This document shows positions 35,748 to 45,377 of a stretch of 64,000 nucleotides of DNA, one piece after another. The notes under the pieces are model-generated. The model was given only the letters and a program-made list of their open reading frames with translations, did no database searches and was not told the DNA's origin. The stretch is from Ruminococcus sp. Its GTDB lineage: Bacteria > Bacillota > Clostridia > Oscillospirales > Ruminococcaceae. Made by a program: the position numbers and the translations under genes. The stretch is taken from NCBI GenBank assembly GCA_021205185.1, contig JAJPYB010000004.1, forward strand, positions 62,001-126,000. Direction: 5' to 3'. Positions within the stretch are counted from its first letter, which is position 1. Each line of letters begins with the position of its first letter.

Positions 35748-36707
35748 ATGAAAACCGTTTTAGTAACCGGCGGCGCAGGGTTTATCGGCTCGCATTTTGT
35801 CGACTATATTCTGGAAAAATATCCAAGCTATCGAGTGGTTTGCCTCGATAAGCTGACTTATGCCGCAAGTCTTGACAATCTGGAAAAGGCGTTTAAAAGC
35901 TCTCGCTTTCGCTTTATAAAGGCTGATATCTGCGACAAGGTTCAGGTCGATAAGGCTTTTTGCGAGCAACGCCCTGAAATTGTTGTGAATTTTGCGGCTG
36001 AAAGCCACGTTGATCGTTCTATTGCCGACCCGGGTATTTTTCTTAAAACGAATTTTTCAGGGACTGGCGTTCTGATGGACGCTTGCATTAAATACAATGT
36101 GTCAAGATTTCATCAGGTGTCAACCGACGAGGTGTACGGCTCGCTTTCGCTTGAAAGCTCAAAGAAATTTTCTGAGCGCTCGCCGCTTGCGCCGTCAAGT
36201 CCATATAGCGCTTCAAAGGCGTCTGCTGACCTGCTTGCTTTATCCTACTTTAAAACCTACAAGCTTAACGTCAGCATAAGCCGTTCGGGGAATAATTTTG
36301 GCGAAAGGCAATACCCTGAAAAGCTTATTCCGTTAATGGTGAAAAATGCGCTTGATAATAAACCGCTTCCGATTTACGGAAACGGTGAGAATATCCGTGA
36401 TTGGATATATGTTAAGGACCATTGTGAAGCAATAGATTTGATAATTCACAGCTCAAAGGCTGGCGAGATTTACAATGTCGGCGCAGGAAATGAGATCAGC
36501 AATTTAACGCTCGTCAAAAAGATTTGCAAGGAGCTCGACAAGCCGGAGAATATAATAGAGTTTGTCCCTGACAGAAAGGGTCATGACAAGCGGTATGCGT
36601 TATCAACAGACAAAATAAGCGAGGAGCTAGTCTGGCACGCAAAAGCGGATTTTGATAAGGCTTTTACGTCTACCATAAATTGGTACAAAACTAAATTTTC
36701 CAAGTAA
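35748..36707 (+). CDS. rfbB: dTDP-glucose 4,6-dehydratase (RmlB-type)
   Basis: 319 aa. Extended SDR with NAD motif TGGAGFIGSH (about 7-16), STDEVYG active-site region and the YxxxK pair in PYSASKASAD; sugar-nucleotide residues ERQYPEKLIPLM match RmlB. It makes dTDP-4-keto-6-deoxyglucose, an intermediate for rhamnose and other deoxysugars. No rmlA, rmlC or rmlD is next to it. Probably one transcript with the Fkp gene. Confidence 0.88.
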   Translation: MKTVLVTGGAGFIGSHFVDYILEKYPSYRVVCLDKLTYAASLDNLEKAFKSSRFRFIKADICDKVQVDKAFCEQRPEIVVNFAAESHVDRSIADPGIFLKTNFSGTGVLMDACIKYNVSRFHQVSTDEVYGSLSLESSKKFSERSPLAPSSPYSASKASADLLALSYFKTYKLNVSISRSGNNFGERQYPEKLIPLMVKNALDNKPLPIYGNGENIRDWIYVKDHCEAIDLIIHSSKAGEIYNVGAGNEISNLTLVKKICKELDKPENIIEFVPDRKGHDKRYALSTDKISEELVWHAKADFDKAFTSTINWYKTKFSK

Positions 36708-36714
36708 ACAACAA

Positions 36715-36751
36715 CCCCCTGGGTTTTTAAACTCGGGGGGGGCGATTTTTT
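36715..36751. terminator. Terminator between rmlB and trpA
   Basis: CCCCCTGGGTTT pairs with AAACTCGGGGGG (about 36715-36738) and is followed on the plus strand by GCGATTTTTT. It can stop rmlB transcription and may also end the trp operon from the other side. Confidence 0.82.
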
Positions 36752-36766
36752 GTATGTCAGGAAGGT

Positions 36767-37552
36767 CTACATAGCTTCCTTTAAGCCTTTTACTAGCTTG
36801 CCAACCTCGTCGATTGAATCAGCGCCGTACTTTTCAATCAACTTTACAATTGCGCTTCCAACGATTACGCCGTCGCAGTATTTTGACATTTTTTCAGCCT
36901 GTTCAGGGGAGGAAATACCAAAGCCAACGCAAGCGGGGCAGGAAACGCTTTTGTTTATAAGCGAGAAGAACTCATCAAAGTTTGTTTTAAATTCGGTTCT
37001 TGTTCCGGTTACTCCGAGAGAAGATACGCAGTACAAAAATCCCTTGCTGTTTGAAGCAATTTCAGCAATTCTGTCGTGCGAGGTAGGAGCGACGAGATTT
37101 ACATTGTAAATTCCGTATTTGTCAGCGGTATCGAGAATTTCGTCACGCTCCTCATAAGGCATATCGGGAACTATTACTCCGTCAATTTCGTAGTCGCGAC
37201 AGTTTCTAAAGAACTTTTCCTTTCCGTAAACGAAAATCGTATTTAAGTACATCATCAAAAGCATCGGCTTGTCTGTCTTTTTGCGAAGAGAAGCGACAAG
37301 GTCGAATATCTTGTCAAGCGTTGTTCCGCCGTTTAACGAGCGAAGCGACGCTTTTTGAATTGTTACGCCCTCAGCGATTGGGTCTGAAAAGGGAACGCCA
37401 AGCTCTACTATATCGGCGCCGTTATCAAACATCGAAAGGACTGCCTTTTCGGTGGTTTCCATATCGGGATCTCCTGCTGTAACAAAGGTTATAAGCGCTT
37501 TTTCGCCCTTTGCCTTCAGAGCTTCAAAGCAGTCGTCTATTCTATTGCTCAT
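36767..37552 (-). CDS. trpA: Tryptophan synthase alpha chain
   Basis: 261 aa TIM barrel. It cleaves indole-3-glycerol phosphate to indole. Catalytic Glu in [12 protein letters not shown] and Asp further on; the phosphate loop GFGISSPEQ is present. Its ATG lies inside the 3' end of trpB (11-base overlap). Last gene of the trp operon. Confidence 0.96.
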   Translation of the reverse strand: MSNRIDDCFEALKAKGEKALITFVTAGDPDMETTEKAVLSMFDNGADIVELGVPFSDPIAEGVTIQKASLRSLNGGTTLDKIFDLVASLRKKTDKPMLLMMYLNTIFVYGKEKFFRNCRDYEIDGVIVPDMPYEERDEILDTADKYGIYNVNLVAPTSHDRIAEIASNSKGFLYCVSSLGVTGTRTEFKTNFDEFFSLINKSVSCPACVGFGISSPEQAEKMSKYCDGVIVGSAIVKLIEKYGADSIDEVGKLVKGLKEAM

Positions 37553-38732
37553 CTATGTCAACCTCCCTGTATTTTGCGACCGAGTATACGTCCTTGTCGC
37601 CTCTGCCCGAAAGATTTATAACTAAAATCTGATCCTTGCCCATTGTCGGCGCAATTTTCATAGCTGCCGCTACTGCGTGAGCAGATTCGATAGCAGGAAT
37701 AATTCCTTCTGTTTTTGAAAGGTATTCAAAGGCACAAACCGCTTCCTCATCGGTAATATCTACATATTCAGCTCGCTTTGTCTGGTGAAGATATGCGTGC
37801 TCAGGGCCGATTCCTGGATAATCAAGTCCTGCTGAAATAGAATATACCGGATCGATCTGTCCGTACTCGTTTTGCAGGAAAAGCGATTTCATTCCGTGAA
37901 AAATTCCAACGCTTCCCTTTGTTATGGTAGCAGCGTGCTTGTCGGTGTCGATTCCTCGTCCTGCCGCCTCTGCGCCTACAAGTCTGACGCTCTCGTCCTT
38001 TATAAAGTCGTAAAATGCACCCATTGCATTTGAACCGCCGCCAACGCAAGCGACAACACAGTCGGGGAGCTTGCCCTCTGCTTCATATAGCTGCGAGCGG
38101 ATTTCTTCGGAAATTATCTTCTGAAAATCTCTTACAATTTCAGGGTAGGGGTGAGGCCCCATAACCGAACCGATGCAGTAAAATGTGGTGTCGATGTTTG
38201 AGCACCAATCTCTCATAGCTTCGTTGATAGCGTCCTTTAAAGTTGCCGTTCCGCTGTCAACGCCCGTTACCTTTGAGCCTAAAAGATTCATTCTGTATAC
38301 GTTAAGCGACTGTCTTTTCATATCTTCGCTTCCCATATACACTTCGCATTCAAGTCCCATAAGAGCGCAAACTGTAGCGGTTGCAACTCCGTGCTGTCCG
38401 GCGCCGGTTTCAGCTATAATTCTCTTCTTGCCCATTTTTTTTGCAAGAAGAATCTGTCCCAATACGTTGTTTATCTTGTGAGCGCCTGTGTGGTTAAGGT
38501 CCTCACGCTTGATGTAAATTTTAGCGCCGCCTAAGTCCTTAGTCATTCTGTCAGCATAATAAAGCATAGAAGGGCGGTTTGCATAAGTTTTATAAAGATT
38601 TGCAAGCTCCGCCTTGAACTCAGGGTCGTCCTTGTATTTTTCGTAAGCCTCGTTTAATTCGTTTACGGCGTTCATTACAGTTTCGGGAACATACTGTCCG
38701 CCAAACTCGCCGTACCTTCCGATTTTACTCAT
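37542..38732 (-). CDS. trpB: Tryptophan synthase beta chain
   Basis: 396 aa. PLP enzyme joining indole and serine. The PLP Lys is in [13 protein letters not shown], the phosphate loop is [10 protein letters not shown], and [15 protein letters not shown] closes the C-terminal part. Classical TrpB1 form, fitting partnership with the adjacent trpA. Confidence 0.97.
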   Translation of the reverse strand: MSKIGRYGEFGGQYVPETVMNAVNELNEAYEKYKDDPEFKAELANLYKTYANRPSMLYYADRMTKDLGGAKIYIKREDLNHTGAHKINNVLGQILLAKKMGKKRIIAETGAGQHGVATATVCALMGLECEVYMGSEDMKRQSLNVYRMNLLGSKVTGVDSGTATLKDAINEAMRDWCSNIDTTFYCIGSVMGPHPYPEIVRDFQKIISEEIRSQLYEAEGKLPDCVVACVGGGSNAMGAFYDFIKDESVRLVGAEAAGRGIDTDKHAATITKGSVGIFHGMKSLFLQNEYGQIDPVYSISAGLDYPGIGPEHAYLHQTKRAEYVDITDEEAVCAFEYLSKTEGIIPAIESAHAVAAAMKIAPTMGKDQILVINLSGRGDKDVYSVAKYREVDIDEQ

Positions 38733-38736
38733 ACCT

Positions 38737-39351
38737 TTACTCCTTCCTTGTTATTGAAATAAGCTTTTCTACCTTGCGCTCGTCTTTGAAGCCGTCCGTT
38801 TCGACCGAGCTTGAAGCGTCAACGCAAAACGGCGAAAGAGCGTTTATTGCGTCCAAAACATTTTCTGATGAAATTCCGCCTGCTAAGAAAAACGGCTTGC
38901 TTATTTTTGCCCTTTTTATAATGCCCCAGTCTGCGACCTTTCCGGTTCCGCCGTATTCGCCTTTTTTATAGGCGTCAATAAGCAGATAGTCGCAGGGGTA
39001 GCCGTTAAAGCGTTCGATGTCATCAGGGCTTTTAGCTCGTATTGCTTTAATTATTTTCCTGTCAGTTTTTTGTCGAAGCGTTGTAGCGTACGAAGCGTCC
39101 TCGTCGCCGTGAAGCTGTAAAACGTCCAAGTGTTCAGCAAACTTTAAAATGCTTTCAATCGGCTCGTTTACAAAAACGCCTACCGTTTGAATTTCAGCCT
39201 TTACGTTTTTTACGAGTCTTAAAAAGTCGCTGTACCCGACAGTTCTTTTAAAGCCCTGTGACAAAATAAATCCAGCATAGTCAGGCGAGCAGGAGTTTAC
39301 AATTTTTATGTCCTCCTCACGTCTTAACCCGCAAATTTTTACCCTTGTCAT
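38737..39351 (-). CDS. trpF: Phosphoribosylanthranilate isomerase
   Basis: 204 aa. [11 protein letters not shown] at the N-terminus holds the catalytic Cys; a general-acid Asp lies in [15 protein letters not shown]. Stand-alone, not fused to trpC. Its start overlaps the trpC stop by four bases. Confidence 0.95.
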   Translation of the reverse strand: MTRVKICGLRREEDIKIVNSCSPDYAGFILSQGFKRTVGYSDFLRLVKNVKAEIQTVGVFVNEPIESILKFAEHLDVLQLHGDEDASYATTLRQKTDRKIIKAIRAKSPDDIERFNGYPCDYLLIDAYKKGEYGGTGKVADWGIIKRAKISKPFFLAGGISSENVLDAINALSPFCVDASSSVETDGFKDERKVEKLISITRKE

Positions 39352-40127
39352 ACACCCTCCGTCAAAGCTTTAAACGTGCTGCCTATATCGCCCGATCTCA
39401 TAAGCGTTTCGCCGATTAAAACGGCGTCTGCGCCATATGAGCGAAGGGATCTCATATCCTCGTTTGTCTTGATTCCGCTTTCAGAAACCCGAACCTTGTC
39501 GCTTCCGATTTTACTCATAAGAGCTTTTGTGGTGTCAAGCGTTACCTCAAAGGTTTTAAGATTTCTGTTGTTTACGCCAATTATCTCAGCGTCGAGCGAA
39601 AGAGCTCTTTCAAGCTCACTTTCGTCGTGAACCTCCAAAAGCGCCTTCATTCCAAGTGAGTGAGTAATATTCAGGTATTCCCGTAGCTTTTCGTCGTCTA
39701 GCACTGCCGCTATCAGCAAAACTGCGCTTGCGCCTAAAGCTCTTGCGTGGTAAATCTGATACTCGTCAACGATAAAATCCTTTCTCAAAACAGGAATTTT
39801 AACGCACTTTGCGATCTCGCTTAAATACTCATTCGAGCCTTGAAAATAATGCTCCTCAGTAAGACAGGAAATAGCTGCGGCGCCTGCCGCTTCGTACTGC
39901 CTCGCCGTACTGAGCGGATCAAAGTTTGCGGCGATAAGTCCCTTTGAGGGCGACGCCTTTTTAACCTCGCATATAAGCCTTAGCCTGTCGCTTTTCAAGC
40001 TTTTCGTAAGGTCGTAAATCGGCTTTGTCGAACGCTCTGCAAGTGCCTTTATTTCGCTCTCGCTTATCTTAGATTTCTCACGCTCAAGCTGCCCCAGCCG
40101 AACCTTTACAATTTCATCGAGAATCAT
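39348..40127 (-). CDS. trpC: Indole-3-glycerol phosphate synthase
   Basis: 259 aa TIM barrel that closes the indole ring. Conserved CEVKKASPSKG, LRKDFIVDEYQIYHARALGA and GVNNRNLKTFEV motifs carry the catalytic Lys and Glu residues. One base separates it from trpGD; the ATGA overlap couples it to trpF. Confidence 0.96.
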   Translation of the reverse strand: MILDEIVKVRLGQLEREKSKISESEIKALAERSTKPIYDLTKSLKSDRLRLICEVKKASPSKGLIAANFDPLSTARQYEAAGAAAISCLTEEHYFQGSNEYLSEIAKCVKIPVLRKDFIVDEYQIYHARALGASAVLLIAAVLDDEKLREYLNITHSLGMKALLEVHDESELERALSLDAEIIGVNNRNLKTFEVTLDTTKALMSKIGSDKVRVSESGIKTNEDMRSLRSYGADAVLIGETLMRSGDIGSTFKALTEGV

Positions 40128-40128
40128 A

Positions 40129-41766
40129 TTACTGCACCCTGTTAGAAAATTCTATAAGCTGCTCAAGCTTTTTGTATGCCGAGCCGTTATCAATTAGCTC
40201 TCCTGCAAGCTTTACGCCTGCTTCAATGCTGTCAGCCTTCCCGCTTACATAAAGAGCTGCGCCGGAGTTAAGAAGAACAATATCACGCTTTGAGTCGCGA
40301 ATTTCGCCCTTTAAAATTCCAAGCGTAATCTGAGCGTTTTCGCTTGCGTTTCCGCCAACAATATCCGACTTGCTTCCTCTCTTTAAGCCGACCGACTCAG
40401 GAGAAATGCTGTACTTTTTAATCTCGTCGCCGTCGATTTCACAAACGGTAGTGCAGTCGGAAATTGAAAGCTCGTCAAGTCCGTCGTCGCCGTGAACGAC
40501 AAGCGAGTGCTTTACTCCTAAGTTTTTAAGAACATTAGCAACAATTTCGAGCAGACGCTCCTCATATACGCCGATGATGTTATACTCAGCGTCAGCAGGA
40601 TTTGTAAGAGGTCCTAAAATGTTAAATACTGTACGAACGCCGATTTGTCCTCTCACAGGGCCGACAAAGCGCATTGCCTTGTGGAAGCTTTGAGCGAACA
40701 GGAATGAAATTCCTATTTCCTTTATGCTCTTTGAAGCTTCTTCAGGAGTTGAAGCAATCTTGACTCCTAGCTTCTCTAAAACGTCTGCAGCTCCGCTCTT
40801 TGAGGAAACGCTTCTGTTTCCGTGCTTTGCAACCGCCTGACCGCTGGCTGCAATTACAAACATAGATGTTGTCGAAATGTTAAAGCTTCCGGCAAGATCT
40901 CCGCCTGTTCCTACAATTTCAAGCACAGGCTCGTCATGCTTAACAGGCGTCATCTTTCCACGCATACCGAGCGCACAGCCTGTAATCTCCTCAGGCGTTT
41001 CAACATTCATTCGCATAGCAGTAAGTAAAGCTGCTGTCTGAGCGTTTGTAGCCCTGTCGCTCATAATAATGTCAACCGCCTGTCTAGCCTCTTCCTGAGT
41101 GAGATGCTCGCCGTCGACTGCCTTCGCAATAAGCGGCTTAAGCTCGGTTCTCTGTTCTGTTGGAAGCGGCTCCTGCTTTTCGTCGGTTTTGAGGCCGACA
41201 ACCTCGTTTAAAAAGTTCTTCATAATAATCATACCTTCTTTTGTTAATATTGATTCGGGGTGAAATTGCACTCCGTAAACGTCGTATTCCTTGTGCTTTA
41301 TAGCCATTATCTCACCGTCAGTGTCAACGGCAATTATCTTTAGCGTATCGGGGAGCGTTGCCTTTTCAACGATAAGAGAATGATACCTTGCAACTGTTAT
41401 GCTTTCCTTAAGTCCTTTAAAAATCGGAGAGGAAACGTCAATTTTTACAACTGATGATTTTCCGTGAAGCTGCTTTTTTGCAACCACAACCTTTCCGCCA
41501 AACGCCTCCGCGATCGCTTGATGTCCCAGACAAACTCCCAGAATAGGAGTGGTTTTAGCAAAGTGCTTTATTACCTCAATTGAAATTCCTGCGTCCTTTG
41601 GGAAAGCTGGCCCCGGGGAAATAACAATAGCGTCAGGCTTTAGCGCTTCGATCTCAGAAATTGTAATCTCGTCGTTTCTGAAAACCAAAATGTCCTTATG
41701 AAGCTGACCAATATACTGATATAAATTATAGGTGAAGCTGTCATAGTTGTCAATCATTACTATCAT
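40129..41766 (-). CDS. trpGD: Fused anthranilate synthase component II/anthranilate phosphoribosyltransferase
   Basis: 545 aa fusion. Residues about 1-190: class I glutamine amidotransferase with nucleophile Cys in GVCLGHQAI and the His-Glu pair in VQFHPES. Residues about 205-545: TrpD with the PRPP loop GTGGD and KHGNRSVSSKSGAADVLE. The fusion is also known from E. coli and several Clostridia. First ATG has AGAGG eight bases upstream. Confidence 0.96.
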   Translation of the reverse strand: MIVMIDNYDSFTYNLYQYIGQLHKDILVFRNDEITISEIEALKPDAIVISPGPAFPKDAGISIEVIKHFAKTTPILGVCLGHQAIAEAFGGKVVVAKKQLHGKSSVVKIDVSSPIFKGLKESITVARYHSLIVEKATLPDTLKIIAVDTDGEIMAIKHKEYDVYGVQFHPESILTKEGMIIMKNFLNEVVGLKTDEKQEPLPTEQRTELKPLIAKAVDGEHLTQEEARQAVDIIMSDRATNAQTAALLTAMRMNVETPEEITGCALGMRGKMTPVKHDEPVLEIVGTGGDLAGSFNISTTSMFVIAASGQAVAKHGNRSVSSKSGAADVLEKLGVKIASTPEEASKSIKEIGISFLFAQSFHKAMRFVGPVRGQIGVRTVFNILGPLTNPADAEYNIIGVYEERLLEIVANVLKNLGVKHSLVVHGDDGLDELSISDCTTVCEIDGDEIKKYSISPESVGLKRGSKSDIVGGNASENAQITLGILKGEIRDSKRDIVLLNSGAALYVSGKADSIEAGVKLAGELIDNGSAYKKLEQLIEFSNRVQ

Positions 41767-41786
41767 TTTTCAAACCTCTTTCTCTT

Positions 41787-43262
41787 TTACAGCTCCGCAG
41801 CGTCCTTAATGGCGTTTATTACCGCAAGCGCTTTGTTGCAGGATTCCATATATTCGTTTTCACCAATAGAATCAAGCACAACGCCGCCGCCCGCCTGAAC
41901 ATAAGCCTTGTTGTTTCTAAACAGCACCGTTCTTATAGCGATGCAGGTATCTAAGCTCCCGTCAAATGCAATGTATCCAACAGTTCCGCCGTAAAGACCG
42001 CGCTTGTTAGGTTCAAGCTCGTCGATTATCTCCATTGCTCTTACCTTTGGTGCGCCCGAAAGCGTTCCTGCCGGAAGAACCGCCGCTAGTGCGTCAAGCG
42101 GCTTTTTGCCGTCAGCCATTTCGCCTGTACAGTCGGAAACAATGTGCATAACCTTCGAGTATCTTTCTATGTGCATCGGGTCGTGAACCTCAACAGTACC
42201 AAACTTTGAAACCTTTCCGATGTCGTTGCGCCCTAAATCGACAAGCATCGTATGCTCTGCAAGCTCCTTTGGGTCGCCAAGGAGAGTTTTCTCGTTCTTT
42301 AAATCCTCCTCGTCGGTAATTCCACGCTTTATCGTGCCTGCAATAGGCTTTGTAGTTACTGTGTTTCCAAAAACCGATACCAGCATTTCAGGAGATGCGC
42401 CGGCAAAAGCGTAATCGCCGTGGTCGAAGTAATAAAGGTACGGACTGGGATTAGTAGCTCTCAGCATTCTGTAAACGTCGAAGCTGTCCGGCGGATTGTC
42501 AACCTCAAATCGTTGAGAGGGGACAACCTGAAAAATATCACCCATTTTAATGTAGTCCTTTGCCTTCTCTACATTTTTTATAAATTGTTCCTTAGTGATG
42601 TTTGAGGTTACCTCAATTTCACACTTTTCTCTTTTTGCTTTAGGAGAGCTTGTAGGCTTGTAGCTTCTGAGAATTTCCCGAATCTCGTCCTTTCGGATGT
42701 TAAGCCTTGAATATGCTTCTTCGTAATCCTCATCCGAGTGAACGTTTAAAATTATAACCGCCTTGTTGCTTAAATGGTCGTAGGCTACAACCTCGTCGTA
42801 TAAAAACAAATTAGCGTCAGGCATATTCAAATCGTCCTTTGGCGGATTCACAAGCGTCTTTTCAAAATACCTCACCATATCATAAGCGAAGTATCCCATC
42901 AGTCCGCCTGTGAGCTTTGGTCTGTTAGGGAAGCGAGGCGACTTGTACTCCTCTAAAATATCCGACAGGAAAGAAACTGGGTTGTCGCATCTTTCGCTTT
43001 TTTCACCGCTTTCGTCAATGACAGTCGCCAAATGGTTCTTTATAACAATTTCCATTTTCGGGTTGATTCCGACAAACGAATAGCGTCCCCATTGGTTCTT
43101 GTTGTCAACGCTCTCCAGGAAGAAGCAGTTTTTGTACTTCTCCCGAAACGCCCTGAACATTTCTATCGGCGTATATGAATCAATCAGCATTTCATAGAAG
43201 AAGGGAACCGTCTTGTATTTTTTCAAAAGCTCTCTTGCTTCGTCTTTTTCAGGATAAAACAT
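41787..43262 (-). CDS. trpE: Anthranilate synthase component I
   Basis: 491 aa chorismate-utilising enzyme. N-terminal feedback domain and C-terminal catalytic domain with GDIFQVVPSQRFE, PIAGTIKRG, DLGRNDIGKV and the GAPKVRAMEIIDE motif. First gene after the Trp T-box leader, followed by trpGD after 20 bases. Confidence 0.96.
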   Translation of the reverse strand: MFYPEKDEARELLKKYKTVPFFYEMLIDSYTPIEMFRAFREKYKNCFFLESVDNKNQWGRYSFVGINPKMEIVIKNHLATVIDESGEKSERCDNPVSFLSDILEEYKSPRFPNRPKLTGGLMGYFAYDMVRYFEKTLVNPPKDDLNMPDANLFLYDEVVAYDHLSNKAVIILNVHSDEDYEEAYSRLNIRKDEIREILRSYKPTSSPKAKREKCEIEVTSNITKEQFIKNVEKAKDYIKMGDIFQVVPSQRFEVDNPPDSFDVYRMLRATNPSPYLYYFDHGDYAFAGASPEMLVSVFGNTVTTKPIAGTIKRGITDEEDLKNEKTLLGDPKELAEHTMLVDLGRNDIGKVSKFGTVEVHDPMHIERYSKVMHIVSDCTGEMADGKKPLDALAAVLPAGTLSGAPKVRAMEIIDELEPNKRGLYGGTVGYIAFDGSLDTCIAIRTVLFRNNKAYVQAGGGVVLDSIGENEYMESCNKALAVINAIKDAAEL

Positions 43263-43264
43263 CG

Positions 43265-43604
43265 TTTAATACCTCCAGATTGTGCAATAAAAAAGTCTAT
43301 CGCCAAAAGGATTACAAAAATCCTTTTGGGACGATAGACGAAATCTTCGTGGTGCCACCCAAATTTCCGATTTAAAAAAATCGGCTCAGAAAGTACGCAA
43401 CATTTTAATATGTATCAATACTTCTTTCCTTTAACGCAGGAAACACACGGCTAAGGATAATTTCAAAAATGATTTCACCCAGCTCCTCGCAAATCCATTC
43501 GCAAATTTCCTTTTGTATCGGACTCCCACCGCCGCCGACTCTCTGTGACATAGTGAAAAAAGCTACTTACCTTTGTTCATCGGAGTTATTCTTTTAAGTT
43601 ATTA
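43265..43604 (-). promoter_or_regulatory. T-box riboswitch leader of the trp operon
   Basis: About 340 bases. On the minus strand: Stem I loop sequence GGTGGGAGTCC, candidate Trp specifier TGG in GAATGGATT about 20 bases further, T-box GGGTGGCACCACG (43360-43348) and a long terminator with arms at about 43339-43318 and 43313-43295 followed by TTTTTT. The operon is thus controlled by uncharged tRNA-Trp through transcription antitermination. This accounts for the gene-free stretch of about 400 bases upstream of trpE. Confidence 0.93.
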
Positions 43605-43610
43605 CATATC

Positions 43611-43639
43611 ATTATATGACTTTTTTTGTCTTTTGTCAA
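43611..43639 (-). promoter_or_regulatory. Consensus sigma-A promoter of the trp operon
   Basis: On the minus strand TTGACA (43639-43634), 17-base spacer, TATAAT (43616-43611): a perfect match to the consensus. Confidence 0.92.
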
Positions 43640-43667
43640 TAGCTATGTCTGAAATTTCACAAAAAGC

Positions 43668-44741
43668 CTACTGGTTCATAATTTCTTCGACAAGAGCCGA
43701 GTTTTCACCGGTGCTTGTAAACATACAGCAGGCGAACAGTACGTCCGTTGCGCCGACGTTCTGACAAAACTCAATAGCGTTCAGCTCAAAGTATCTGACG
43801 TCGCAAACGTATATATGCTCAAAGGACTGAGTTAAAAACGGAACGAGCGCATTTCCAAAGCTGTCCTTGAAGATTACAAGCGTTCTTGAATTTTCAACGT
43901 CTGTATCAATCTGAGCTATCTCTCTGTCATCGCCTAAAAATGTGCTGTAGGCGTTTTTCATTTCAAAGCTGTCAAAGAACAGCATACTTTCAACAGGGTT
44001 TGTAAAATCAGTATCGTAGTAGGTTGTAGTTAAATTGTCGAGGTTAGCAGGCTTGTAATAGGTAAACAAATCGGGGTTTTCAGAAAGCTCGTTTGATTTT
44101 GCATATCCTTCCAGCGAGCCGCAAAAGTCTTCGTATTCGATTTTTTCATAAGTAGAAAGGTCGGGAAACTCGTCGAGAGCCGCTCTTTCAGCAAAAACCT
44201 CCGCCGCATAATAGGCTGCGAGCGGCTGCCAATGGTGATCGGTTCTGAAGTATATATACTCGTCGGAATGTGACTCGAGCGTTTCGTAAATATCAACGTC
44301 AATTACGTTTACAAGCTGACTTTGAATGTTTAAAATGTTGTCGTACTGACTTGCGTATTCCTCCTCGTACTGCTCAGGTAAATAGTACGCAAAAGCCGTC
44401 GGAATACACATATTATATACGTTTACCATATCGCCGAGCTCTTCCTTGCAAAGATTTAACGCTTCGGCATAAACGGTACCGTTTTTAAAGCTTCCGCCGT
44501 AAAGTTCAATAGCTCTTACGTCCTCGCCACTTCCTGTTATCATAACGCCGTTGTTTTCCCAGACGTCAACCGTTTCCTCCTCTTCTTCGGTTGTAGCTTC
44601 AGTTTCCTCAACCTCGCTTGAAAGGGAAGACGATTCGCTCTTGCTGCTTGAGCTATCTTCAGACGAGCTGTCGCCACTATCGCAACCGACAACGGCAAGG
44701 GAAAGAATAAAAGCCGTTAAAATCAATAGTGCTTTTTTCAT
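43668..44741 (-). CDS. DHHW-motif lipoprotein (SGNH/AlgX-like)
   Basis: 357 aa. Lipoprotein signal peptide with lipobox AVVGC (Cys about 20), then a low-complexity Ser/Glu/Thr linker (about 21-60). The main domain has TDHHWQPLAAYYAAE (about 170-184) and near the end VIFKDSFGNAL, the two hallmarks of the DHHW family, which is related to AlgX/DltD-type O-acyltransferase partners. It probably sits on the outer face of the membrane. It follows the PASTA lipoprotein and may be in one operon with it. Substrate unknown. Confidence 0.75.
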   Translation of the reverse strand: MKKALLILTAFILSLAVVGCDSGDSSSEDSSSSKSESSSLSSEVEETEATTEEEEETVDVWENNGVMITGSGEDVRAIELYGGSFKNGTVYAEALNLCKEELGDMVNVYNMCIPTAFAYYLPEQYEEEYASQYDNILNIQSQLVNVIDVDIYETLESHSDEYIYFRTDHHWQPLAAYYAAEVFAERAALDEFPDLSTYEKIEYEDFCGSLEGYAKSNELSENPDLFTYYKPANLDNLTTTYYDTDFTNPVESMLFFDSFEMKNAYSTFLGDDREIAQIDTDVENSRTLVIFKDSFGNALVPFLTQSFEHIYVCDVRYFELNAIEFCQNVGATDVLFACCMFTSTGENSALVEEIMNQ

Positions 44742-44786
44742 TTTTTGTTGTTCTCCTTTGGTACTTATCTCTCTATCTTTGTTCGT

Positions 44787-45377
44787 TTAATATGTCAGCT
44801 TAGTTGTTGCCGGTCGTGTTCCGTCACGAGCGAGCGCTTCGGTTGTAGTTGTCTTTATTTTTGAAGGTTCAAGAGCGTTTGCTCTTATCGTTACTACCGA
44901 GCCGTAAACTGCATTGGTTCCTTCTTCCGGTGAAATTGAATTTATCGAATCGTCGCAGGAGCCTTCCTCGCCCTCGTAAACGATTTCAACCTCAAAGCCT
45001 ACTGATTCCAAAACCGTTTTGGCAACCTGATAGGTAAAGCTTGAAACTACTGGCACCTCCTCGTACCTTGCGCCCTTTGAAACGTAAACGTCAACGACTG
45101 CTCCTAAAGCTACAGTTTCGCCTGCCTTAATGCTTTGCTCAAAAATTACACCCTCCTCGTAGTCGACCGAATAGCTTTCAATAGGATTAAGCTTGTATTC
45201 CAAAGCGTTTTCGTTAGCCTCCTCAAGCGTTACGCCGGTAAGATCCGGCATTATGTTGTCCTCGTACTCAGAGTAGGAAACTGAAAACTCAGGCGTTGTA
45301 TAAAAAATGTCGTCGCAGCCGCAAATACAAAGAGCCAAACAAAGACAAAGCGCTGCCGCCAAAATTTTTTTACTCAT
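44787..45377 (-). CDS. PASTA-domain lipoprotein
   Basis: 196 aa from the ATG at 45377 (GAGGA upstream). Lipobox CICGC (Cys about 21). Two PASTA-like repeats: about 45-103 (MPDLTGVTLEEANENA ... VYVSKG) and about 108-165 (VPVVSSFTYQVAKTVLESVGF ... VTIRA). PASTA domains bind cell-wall muropeptides, usually in PrkC-type kinases; here there is no kinase domain. The start overlaps the stop of the phosphorylase gene by eight bases. Confidence 0.8.
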   Translation of the reverse strand: MSKKILAAALCLCLALCICGCDDIFYTTPEFSVSYSEYEDNIMPDLTGVTLEEANENALEYKLNPIESYSVDYEEGVIFEQSIKAGETVALGAVVDVYVSKGARYEEVPVVSSFTYQVAKTVLESVGFEVEIVYEGEEGSCDDSINSISPEEGTNAVYGSVVTIRANALEPSKIKTTTTEALARDGTRPATTKLTY

